NCBI GenBank assembly: GCA_947652115.1
Contig: OX393573.1
Coordinates: 2,241,769-2,305,768, forward strand
Length of the DNA: 64,000 nucleotides
Source: Blastomussa wellsi
Lineage: Eukaryota; Cnidaria; Anthozoa; Scleractinia; Plerogyridae
Direction: 5' to 3'
The stretch's first letter is position 1; the number at the start of each line of letters is the position of its first letter. This document shows positions 9,315-21,200 of the stretch, one piece after another. The position numbers were made by a program, and so were the translations under genes. The notes beneath the pieces are model-generated. The model did no database searches. It was not told the DNA's origin and saw nothing but the letters and a program-made list of their open reading frames with translations.

Positions 9315-12191
9315 TCAGCTAAGCGGTCGACAAAACATCGATATGTCTGCAGAACCAGCAGCATATTGAAGACCTTTTCGTCGTTTTAACCTTCTTTTTA
9401 ATTCTTCGGTTGCCTTCCTGTGGCACATGACGCACAGGGTCCTGTAGTTGTCTAATCCACACTCGCCGCCGCCCTCAGACACTGGAGTGATGTGGTCCGC
9501 CTCCCAGAACTGCAACGGATTTAAAAAAAAAACATAATTATTCAAACGTCACATCTTCGAAGTGGGAGGCGCAGTGGCCTAATGGTTAGTGCGCTGGACT
9601 CTGGATCGGACGGTCCGGGTTCGAGTCCTGGCCGGGGCACTGCGTTGTGTTCTTGGGCAAGACACTTTACTCTCACAGTGCCTCTCTTCACCCAGGTGTA
9701 CAAATGGGTACCGGCGAATTTACTGCTGGGGGGTAACCCTGCGATGGACTAGCATCCCATCCAGGGGGGAGTAGAAATACTCTCTGTCGCTTCATGCTTC
9801 AGAAACCGGGGATAAGCTCCGGCCTGATGGGCCACTAGGCCCAACAGCAGACTTACCTACCTTACCACATCTTCGAAGGAAAGATAGAAGCAAGACCATG
9901 GGAATTCCATTGCCCTTCAAAGCCAGTATTTGGCACATTCACATTGAATTACAACGGAATACAACAACGTTCTCTTTAGTCATTTTTGTTACGAATCAAA
10001 GTACCTCAAAATAAGAAGATTGAGATCGATTTCAAACGACGAGTTTGACAAATTTTGGCCAATGACGTAGCTCCTTTAAACCTTGTGCGCGGGTTCAAGG
10101 TTGTACGACATGTCGATCATTTGTCATTCCTGTTCATTGCACAAGCGGGCGAGAGTCCTGAGGAAAACTCCGGGGATTAGCTTGAAAGTGAAGACTGAGT
10201 CGTCCTCGTCCTTGACTTTGATCCGCCCTCGGTCCCTAATATTGCGTGTCGATCCCACGCAAAGGAAACCAGGAGGTCTGGAAGCTATTGAACAGCTTCG
10301 GAAAACTTTCATGGCTATTTGCTTCATGCCTAGCCGTGGTAAAGCACTCGCATACCTAATGAACTTTTTACGAAGAAACGAATTGTTCTGAAGATATAAT
10401 AAACAAAGACAACGTTCAAAAATAGGTCCATTGTAAAGTGTAAGACTGGTGCACAAAGGCACCCTTTGCATTTAGCTCCTAACCTTTCCAACAAAGAAAA
10501 ATGAAGGCTACCAACAAAGAAAAGAAAAACAGTACGTTATACTTACCATTCCTTCTTTAGGATCCATAATTATCTTCTTCAACATCTGGTGTGGAAGTGA
10601 CGAATAAGGCGTTTGCGCTAAAAATGCCGGCCGATCTCGGGTGTTCAGAGCTGTGACGCTTTGGTACAAGGTGTGTGCATCAATTAAACACAGCTGACAA
10701 ATGCCTCGCTCTGATTCAAACAGGGCCCTCCGTGCAGCGGTACCGCTGACGCGAACCTGGGATGACAACAAAAATAAATAGTGTGTGTTCTGTGAGAGGT
10801 TTGCAGCGCTAATAGTAAGGATATTCTACGTTCTATCAGCTCACCGAGCTGGAATTGCGATGTGCTAGAAATATGCATAGCCACTTCAGTCTTGTGAGGA
10901 CGCACTCAGTCTTAACACAGAGCGAGTTTCAATTAAATGCCGTAAAGGCAAAACCGAATTAACTACTTTTGCCAATCACAAAGGACGAAGACAATCTAGT
11001 GAACCAATCAAAACTCGAAGTAATTACACGAAGCCGGCACAAAGCGCGGGAAAACGTGCGCACGTGACTCACGATTGGTTTTGGGTTCACTCCGATTGGT
11101 TAAAAAAGTGGCGCGAGATTATTAAACCAATCACTAAGCGAAGTAATGCAAAACCAAAGAAATTGCAGAATTACTTTCGACGCTAAATTGAAAACTGCAG
11201 TAAATGGAAGTGTACGTTCAATGTCTGTTTTCCGGGCTTATTTTTTTTTTCTGTTACAGTTGATGAAGCAGTGGCTCTTGCAAAATATAACTGGAACACA
11301 TGTACAAGAAGGAACAACCAACACAAACGAGTTAAAGCAGACGACGAGAAAACACAAGGCGGTAGGAGACCGGCAATTGGCTCGTAATCAACACCTAAAA
11401 GGAACAACAAACAAACAAGCAAAAACAGAAAATTACATGAAAAGCCCCAATAAAAATACCTGATATTCCTTTTTGCAATCATACGAACAAAATCTGGCGT
11501 CCCAATCCGAGCATTGCAGCTTGTTTACAAAATCCACGCGGCCCTTGCAGAACAGACATAGGGGTACCCCATCAGTCGTCACGGCCTGGTAACACGTCTT
11601 GTCCTGGGGTGCCGTGGTTGAGGTGTTTTCTTGGGTGGTGTTAGCAGATGCGGCGGCGCCCAAGGAAAGAGGAGTGGATGTTGATTGACCTAAGTATAGA
11701 AAGTACGCAGGTTACGATTTGCATACATTTAAAAGTGCCACTCTCTCTTGAAATTGGTCAACGTTACTAAATTCATCATGCTAGCACGAACATCTTTTGT
11801 ATGGTACGGTTTATATGCAAATGCAGCCATAACACTGTTGGAACAAAGATCCGGCTTTGAACGGGATTAGGGCCAACCCACATACGGCCGCTCTCATGTG
11901 GCTTTGATAGCTCAGTTCGTAGAGCACTGCACCGGTAACGCAGAGGCCGTGAGTTCGAATCCCGTTCAAAGCCTGAAATTTTCTTTTCAGGTCTTTGTTC
12001 CAGTAGTGTTATGGCTGCATTTGCATATAAACCGTATCTACTCAATCGCTACTGTTGGACATTCATCAATTTGTGATCTTTTGTATGATTCGACACACAA
12101 GACATTTCAGCCGGCTAGGACCTTTAGCAGTAGCTATTCACACTTTTGTGAAATGAGATGTCAATAAATAACCAGCAACTTTCCTGAGTAG

Positions 12192-12236
<45 letters not shown>

Positions 12237-15200
12237 GTATAAAAATATAATTTGGTTTTATCAACTGGGTTGATAATGTCAATTGGCCACCATAAAGAGA
12301 TTCGTGAGCTGACGTTTCGAGCGTTAGCCCTTCGTCGGAGCGAATCAAGGAATTTTGGGTCGTGTGTGTTTTTTATATACAGAAAGATGGAGCTTCGCTA
12401 TTGGTTGGTGCCTGGTAACGCGAAAACAACGGAATAAATTAGTTGAATGAAAAGCGTCCGTTGATACCGTGAGGATTAAGAGTGCCGACGACTTTTCGTG
12501 CTATAAGCAAAATACTCACCGCTATTTGTCTCCCCGTTGCGATCATTTCTTCTGCTTATTTTCTTTCTTTTGTTTGATATAGTCACCGGCTTTTTTACTT
12601 CACGAACCTTTCCACCAATTTCCTCTGCAGTACTGGTCGCACTTTGAATAAGAGCTTCCAGAGGGAGCGAAACATGCTTCATAATGTGCAGGTTTTTTCT
12701 CATTACCAATTTCTATCAAATACCAGTACATATCCGAGGATAACAAAATCTACTGATTTTCTGATGACAAACAGAAAACAAGAGAAAAAGAGTAAATACC
12801 ACTTTAACAACAAGGCAAAAGTAAGCATGTAATCAACTCGGTGATGTACCAACATGGAATATCTCGGTGATAACGAATCGCAAGTGAAAACAAAAAGTAA
12901 ACTAAGAAATAGATACGACCCTCACTTTGGTTAGCACACGCACCAAACCTAACTTGACGATGAGAACAAGCGCAGATTGACAAAGGCCGAAGAGCTGGAC
13001 AGTCGCTATCACGATAGCGCATACACTTGAACTGAACTTATTCGGTAAATAGCTTACTTTTAAACGTTTCAACCAAAGGCTTGGCAGCCAGAGATAGGAA
13101 CGTGCCCTTGGGCTGCCAAGCCTTAGGTTAAGTTAGGTTATTAGGTTTCCTTTTTGGTTAGTACGTATTATATACAACTAGGAAGACACCAACAGAAACA
13201 ACAACAGCAGGATAGTAGATTCTCCCACCTTCGACGGATGTCTTACATAACTTGATTCTCTGGTCATGCCCTGCAAAAAAAAGAGGGTGGATTCACCGTT
13301 AGATTGTTCAGCATTGTTTTCTGTACTCGAGGTGAACGCAAAGACGTAGAGCCTTTGGGAAGCGAGGGGATTTAAGTGTCAAGGGGAATATAGCATTTCG
13401 TCGCCATCCTTTTTTGTGTCAACAAACCCAACACACAAGCGCTGAGAACCTGAATTCTAACACCTGCTTTTGAGCAGAACCGCAAAAGGATGCGGGGAAA
13501 GTAGGTTTTCAAACCTTTTTTGACGTATACATACCTTTCTCGCACATTCATAGGCTTCCAGAGGATTATCAAACACAAGCGCTGACTTGCGGAGGATTCG
13601 CTTCTTGCCTTCTCCCATCCTGAAATGAGATGGGTAACTCAGTAACCCAAGAAATTACGATGTCATATGCCATTTATTTTCTTTTATATAATAACAAAAT
13701 CAATGCGCGCGCTCTGATTGGTCAATCAGCTATGGTTTATTGTGCCGGTAAACCCATGGAAAAATCGCGCGTCTTTTACAAACTTTTCTCGTTTTCTCCT
13801 AAACATCCCGCGTGTGTTATTACCCCTATAAACCCATAGAAAGTGTGGTCTATTGCTTAATCATCAGAATTCAAACCTCCATTTAGAAAGGAATCGAAAG
13901 TATATTGGCGGTTTATTTCAACTAAAACACGACTGATGTTACTTGGAAACAAAGCCTTAAGTTTTAAAGTAAACAACACAAACGGGTGCCCAATACGTTC
14001 CATAGACAGTGTTAAAACAAACAAAACAAGTAAACAAACGAATAACTTTTAGAATAATTAAAGTGCCGCGCACCATACAACTGCGACTCAAAAATCAAGC
14101 ATTTGTCTAAAAGACGTTAGAAAGTTGTGAAATAAGGAATCAAACTTTCGAAAGAGTGTTTCCTCGCAATTCCAAACATAGAGAAGAGAGTTGAAAACAC
14201 GACGCACAGCGGAGTATTTTTGGCGAACTCTGAGGTTTTTGGAAATGTGATGAAAGAGTCTCTCAAGTGCTTGATATATCTTTCAAATCGAAAATAAATC
14301 TACAGAGATAACGAAGAAATAGAATTGCAAAAACGGCTCTGATTTCACTGTAAAGAGTTCTTGCATGGTCGTTTCAAACCACGCCTTACCTCTTCCACAC
14401 TTCAAGCAACCGCTTCACCTGCCTCAGATTCTCGTCGTGATGTAGAATGGTGGGCAAATCCTCCATGTTACAGTTTTTCACATCCGACATGCAGAAATTT
14501 ACTCCAAGAGGTTCGTCATCCTACGTGCAAATAAATATAACACATAATTATTTTATAAACTTGAAACGTGCACGTAAATTAATCAGCGTGGTGAATTTTG
14601 AAAGCTGACATTTCAAGGGTTCGCCCCCTCGTCGGAGGAACAGGTTGATACACGTTATGAGAAAGGAGAGATTTTCTTTAGCTAGACATTTAAGTGGCTC
14701 ATTTTGGCTATGTGCGGGTTTTGTAATCGAACGTGATGCCTCAACCCGTCACTAGCTTAATCATTTTTTCCCTTTTAATGTTCGGAGTAGTAAACGGATA
14801 ATCAATCACGCAGCTCTGCAAAAGGAACAGTGAATCAAAGATGTAGTTACTTATGACAAGAAACTCCAAAGCCACGCTAATTACCGTGGGATGCGGTGTT
14901 AAGTAAATGGCTTACCTCATCGTACAAATATACACGTTCTGTATAAAGGCTCAAACAGAACTTTAATTTCATTGCTTCAGGATCATCCTCCTCTCCGTCT
15001 GTCTCTTCTTCTACTGTTACTGCAGCAGTTTCTGGCGTGACAGTACCTTGATTTACTAGTGAAACTGGTAAATTACCTGCAAGTTCAAACTGTTGAATAT
15101 CGTTTACAGTAGATGTGGTGCACGTCCTCGGTTGTTCAGGAGTTGTTTGTAGCTTTTTCCTTAGGTCAGTGATGGAATAAAGATCGGAGCACTTTGTGAA

Positions 15201-18200
15201 TCCTGGACTCCTGGCTGCTGGGCAGCTAGACGCCGTTTCACTGCTGGAAGGAAATGAGCTTTGCCCAGAACAACTTTCTTCTTCCCACCAACAATCGCCA
15301 TCGTCCCAGTCTGACATGGAAATGTCTTCCGCTGCAGATTTGAGTACTTCAAGACTTTCCACCACCTCGCTGCCAGATTGGAGGGATGACAACGAATTGT
15401 TTCCATTGGTGTTGCTACCAATCGAGTTGGAAGAAACTGTCGGAGGTTCTTCAATGTTGTGAATCGCTTCAGAGTGAGTCGAAACGTCAAGCTTGTCACA
15501 ATGTACTTCGCAATTACTCTTGCCAATTTGAATGTTATCAGGTAAATGACGAGTTAGACTGGTCATGGGTTCTATTCTGTCATCATCTGTGGAAAAAGCA
15601 ATGTCATCTGAACTGGATATGTCTTTGTCATCTGACGGTTTCGACGGTGTCGGCTCGTTCTGAGCTGATGAGTAACGCATAAATGTTCTGTTTTCACACA
15701 ACCTATCAGAATCATCTGAAAAATCACCAATCTCATCAGACATGCTACCGTTTGCTTCGATCTTTTCAAGTTTAAGTCGTTTACGCGGCTTCGGCTTGAT
15801 CCCGCAAGAACTATCCTCACTCGAGTCTACTTCGAGAACGCCATGTACCTGTTTATCATCTTTGCCATGCGATATCTCCTGCTCTGGAGTGAAGCCACTG
15901 CCTTCTGCCACTGAAGTGCCATGATCATATTCAGCCATACTGTCGATGCCACTGGACTCATCGACACATGTAAAGGTACTGCTGACAACATCTACTTCCA
16001 TGTCTTGTGGGTTCTCTTCCTTCTTCGCCCTGTCCCCTTTCCATCGTCTTCTCTTCCTTGTTTTATTATTGTTTACGCTCTCCTCCTCCTGTCGTTTCAC
16101 TACAAATGTATCCTTACTCGCGCTTAGCCTTTGACTCCGTCTTCTTGGAGTCAAACAAATGGAGCATTCAATCATTTGCGACATGTTCAAAAACGTGCAA
16201 GCTGAACATGACCAAGGAGGTAAACCAGGCTCAGCGACAACACTATTCTTAGAATCCTCCACAGATGCTTTCTCCTCGACAGCAGTTGAATTCTTTGCTA
16301 CCTTGGACGCATCTGTCAACGCTGCCTTGGAGTCAACCAACAAGTCATTGACCGCAGTACCTTGTAGTAGGTCTGCAGTCCCTCCACCATCAACACTAGT
16401 TGCCAGTTGTCCAAATCTATGTTTACCTTCTGTTGACATGCCGTGCTTCGCTATTACCCTATTCTGGCTACTATGTTCAATCGCGGAATTGATATTTGAA
16501 GCGTCTACTCTTTTTTCAGAAACATCAGTAACTTGCACAATTCCAACATCATCACAATGCTGCTGATTCGAAATCGCAAAACCCACATCTTTACTGTTAC
16601 CAATACCCGAGATGCTCTCGCTTGTAACGCGTGGTGTGAGGCAGATCGAACATTCTAATAGTTGCCCGTCATTAATGAAGGTACATGCGCTACAAGACCA
16701 TTCAACAGGCGGCTTGTGGCCAGTTTTACGATTCCTAACTTCTCGAGTTGCAGTTTTGATCTTTGATTTCTTAACGGCCTTTCGCCTTTTTGCCTTGGTT
16801 GGTTTTTGTGCAATGCACACCACAGGAGTCATCTGTAAATTTTTGATACTTGAAGCCTGAAAATCATCTGACGAATCATCGTTCATACAAACAGAAGCTG
16901 CTTCCTTAGTTTTGTTGGTGGCGTTTTCCTTACATGAACCATTCTGCAAGAAGGACTTGTCAAGGCTATCATTTCCTATGCTTGTCCCAACGACAGCGCA
17001 CTCTGCAGAAATTACCTGGGAAGTTCTGATGCTTGTACCTTGAAAATTCTCCAATGAATCATCGACCATACAAACTGAAGTTTTCCCCACAGCAACTTTG
17101 TTGGGCAGGTGCTCCATGCAGGTATCGTCCTGTAAGAAGCACTTTGCTGAATTTGAAGAATTGTCAACACTACTGCTTTCTGTACTTTCTTCAGGGGATT
17201 GCATATTACTTCCATTTGCCGAAGTGTTGCTCTGATGACCCTCTTTGCTTTGAACTGTATTTTTCTTGGTACCCCCATAAGAAAATTTAACTTCATTGGA
17301 AATGCTTTTGCTATCAGCCTTGTTGCTATATTCACTGAATTCGTCTCCACTCAAATGCATCTCTCTCTGGTTGCAATTGTGACGGGGATTTCCTATTTCA
17401 CTAACAGAATCTACTCCCATCTCACTACAGCATTCATCTAAACATCGACTCTTCCCCGAAAAGGGTTTGTTATGAAATGTTTTTTCTATTACAATCTCCA
17501 GCTTACAACTCGAATAGGCCAATATTTCAGGAGTGACATTTCCTGAGGTATTTCGTGGTGTGTCAGATCTATCAACTTCAATTGCATTCAAAGCGGCTTC
17601 TTTTTTCGAGTCTCGTTTTTCTTCACGTTGACAGTCATCAAATTCAGCCTTTAGTTTCTGTTCTCTTACTTCGCCAGCATTGTCTCTTGTCATCTCACAC
17701 CTGTTTTGAGTTACGTTTGAAGTCTTTTTACAAATAACTGCAACACATTCTATATCTGCTTCTTGTAAGGACGCTAAAAAACCTCGGTCCTTTTCCTTCG
17801 AATCCTCAACACTGCGCGCAGCCTTCTCATAACAGTCATCTTTATGCTCTCTCTTGACAACTGTTGGCTCACAATCCTCGTCAAAATAGCCGCACAGAGT
17901 CTGCGATTCTGACTCAGGATCATTTCCAACAAATTTCAATGGACTTACATGCACGCATTTACTTTGCCTCTGATGAATTTTGGTGAAGTGTTTTCTTCCT
18001 GTGAAAGAAAGCCTGCCATCTTTCACTTTTTTGAATTTCAACATTCTCGGTTTAAGTGGACATTGTTCCCCTTCAAATGCTTGTTCCAAATGACCATCAG
18101 GCTTTTCGCCAACATTAAGATCGCCTTCAATGTGTGGATTTTCTATACAAGGTTGACTGGGCTTGCTACGGGTCTTCTCTTCAGAGATTTCCAGCGAGTC

Positions 18201-21200
18201 TGATGCTGCAAAAGCGAAGGCAATAAGAATTTACGATTACGTAGCCAAAACAATACGACCCTTCCCCTAACAAATTAAAAAGCCCAGTCTCACCCCCTAA
18301 CTAACAACCCACACCCCCTCCGTACTCTCAACTATAAGCTTATGCTCTTATATATCAAACGAATACAACTTCGTGCACTTACAAACCCTGATCTATTTAT
18401 CTCATTCTCCACCTGCACAATGTAGTATTCTTTATGAGACAAAATAAACCCCTTTCGTGATTGCAACGAATCAGTTTTGTATCGCAGTTTTATTAACATC
18501 TGACATCCTTGCAAAACAATAATAAAGAGTAGACGAACCTCGACGATACCAAACTAAACGACCCGTAATGGCGGACTGAAAAACTTCATGTACACAGTTA
18601 ACGAGTGTAGCGTATCAACGAATCCAAAACAGAAATGCAAACAAATCCCGAGACTGCGCAGTACGTACTGGAAATGGCCTTTAAGACTGTGATGTACATG
18701 TATTCCTAAATTCTGAAATAAGCAGAACTCGGCGTTAACTACTTGTACAGTACCTTCTGAAATCAGTATGTCGTCGTCCGCATCGTCCCAAGCTGAGAAA
18801 TCATCTTCATCACTGTCTACTACAGATATTGACTTTTCCTTGGAATTCATGGCCAAACAATCTTCCACACGTTTGTTACTAGTGTTGTTCTCACAAAGAT
18901 TTCCAGTGTTACTTTCCAAAGAGTTTGACTGTGATGGACTTGGTGTTGCAACAAAAAATGATCGAAGATCTCTTTGGCTCTTATCCTTTTTTAGAGATTT
19001 TGATGAAAGCTACGATTAAAAAAAATATCGTAAACATTTACTACTGACCTTAAATGTACGCGCAAAAACGGTGCAAACAGAATCTCCAGTTGTGGGATTT
19101 ACATTAGTACAATGCTGTATATTCAAGAGCAATGAAGCACGAGCCCTGCATCCCACTTGTGGTAATTATCGCAACGAATAAGTTAGATTGTGTTAATTTG
19201 TCATGCAATGCTCGTTTACAGGTACAAATTAATCCGAGCGTTTCGTTTTTTTTAGGATTTTTCTCAATTTTCTTGCAGGTCTTGATATTCAGTTTTTGCC
19301 CTTATCACCTGACGTGTGCAAAAAGGAAATTAAACTGTTAACAGACTTTAATCAGTTTTTGATGTTGTCAGTAATAGTAGTGGTGGTGCTGGTTCATTGA
19401 AATTCACGAATATTTACCTGCTCATTAACAAAATCTTCTAGATCATCAGCATCCTCTTCTTGATCTTGCACCCACGCAGCGCACGCAGATAACTGTCGGC
19501 TCTGGTCTTCATCTCCGTCCTCTGCTTGTAGCTCTTTGCACTTCCCATCAAGAGTGCTACTTGTCACATACACCTGTGTTATTGCATTAAACAATGTCAT
19601 GTTAAAGTTATGATCAAACGGAAGTCAACGAACGTTTAAGGAGCTACGTCACGATATTTTGAGTTATTTTTTGCGATGAACCAAATTCCCCTTAAAACGT
19701 AGGAAACCTAAAACTAATAGTTTAAAAAGGAAGAAAAACATCAAAGAGGTGATACTAAACCAAAAAGTAACAAGGATGGTTAAGGATGGAGAAGATTAAG
19801 ATGGATTGCAAATGACGATTTTGAAAAATTTAGGCTAAATTTTCCGTAGCTCCTTTTTTTGGTAGCTAAATTTTCCGTAGCTCCTTTCGTATGTAGCTCC
19901 TTAGACTCGGGTACACTCTCGTACATTTCCAATGCACATTGCTTCAGCTACAGAAAGAAATGTCTATCTCAATGAGGTAATTTGGACATAACCCTGAGTT
20001 TTCTTCTTCTTCTTCTCTTTTTCCTAGTATTTTTCTTTATTTTTAGGCTTTCTCCAATTGTACAGTTAATTGGTGGGCTTACGTTGAGTATGATGTCATT
20101 TCCTGTTTCTCTCTGTGGTACAAATTATTGACTTCCGGTCGCCGTAGTACCGTCAGCCGTAGCGATTTGCTTAAAGCCCCTATTACCTTATACTGTTCTT
20201 TACCTTGCGCCTGATCATGGACCAGAGTATCTCATCCACAGTACCTCGTGCAATGAGGTAGTGGACATTGACAGGCAAAGTTTGTCCTATCCTGTGAGCT
20301 CTGTCTTCTGCCTGTATGATCACACCAGGGGTGTGGTGAAGCTCGGCAAAAACTACATGATGGGCAGCTGTTAGAGTAATGCCCTGTGAAGAAATAAAAG
20401 GTAAACAATAACATTACAAGCGTTATAACACAACCATACACAAGCCACCTGACTAAAGTGTTAATTTAATAAGTACATGTTTGACTCGCCTGCATGAGTA
20501 GAATTATGCCAGCTAATTGGACAAAACGATTGTTATAGCAAATAAAAGCCATGTTTTAAAGCAAACATTTCAGGGTGAACGTTTTCAATTAACTAGTAAA
20601 AAACCTCGGCCAATGAGGTTACACTTTCAGCATACAGTTCACAATACGTAATTATCTCCAGGTAAGTAAAATATTAATTGTGCCTAGAGCATGGGATGAA
20701 GAAAACAATCTGAGGCATGCATGGGAGGTCATGGGTCTGAATTCTACCGTGGTTTCGGATTTTTTCTTCCTCTGCGCTCATGACAAGTTTCTCTCGTCTC
20801 AATACTGAGTCTAAAATTCAGTTTACAATCTTTCTTTTTGCATCTTTACAGTGCCAGTGTTCATGTATACTCACAAAAGAAGCTGCTTCAATTGACAGAG
20901 CTGCAATGCGCACTTTGGGGTCAGTTTGAAATGAATGAACTAAATCCTAAAAGAAAATTGCAAAGTACATTGCAAGGTCAGCATCACTTACATGCATTGA
21001 GAGAATGCATCATATTAGGCCAACAGGAATTGTAACCACTTACTTCTTGTTGGAGGTTTAACATAAAGTCGTAATTAAGCGAATTGGGAACATATTCCAT
21101 TGCTGTAACGTAACCATTGACAGGGCTCAAGGAATACTTCTAGTCTTCCCAGGATGGATGAGACTCGAAAAATTAATTTCACTACCTGCGACCCATTTCA

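Larger units (their letters stand above)
9315..14520 (-). other. ZRANB3: ZRANB3 exons 15-21: linker and HNH endonuclease
   Basis: Exons 15-18 encode a basic linker (LRKSALVFDNPLEAYECARK and neighbours). Exon 19 has a zinc-binding stretch (LCLFCKGRV...FCSYDCKKEY), exon 20 has RGICQLCLIDA, and exon 21 has FWEADHITPV and LDNYRTLCVMCHRKAT. Together they form the HNH nuclease: CxxC zinc pairs, the catalytic His in ADHI, the Asn in LDN and the His in CH. The match to the human C-terminus (GHFWQVDHIKPVYGGGG) is clear. The stop is TGA at 9315-9317. A SINE sits in the last intron. Confidence 0.93.

Noticed and set aside
10083..10471. Opposed frames of 102 and 115 codons in a ZRANB3 intron
   Set aside because: No family recognised, no splice-site support and overlapping antisense frames; could be a decayed retrocopy but nothing proves it.
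11900..11973. Functional tRNA-Thr gene
   Set aside because: Anticodon and T stems mispair and the sequence lies inside a palindromic SINE structure.
15161..17737. Several 60-135 codon frames on both strands inside the ZRANB3 giant exon
   Set aside because: They are shadows of a 1096-codon exon whose frame is fixed by splice phase on both sides and by two zinc fingers.
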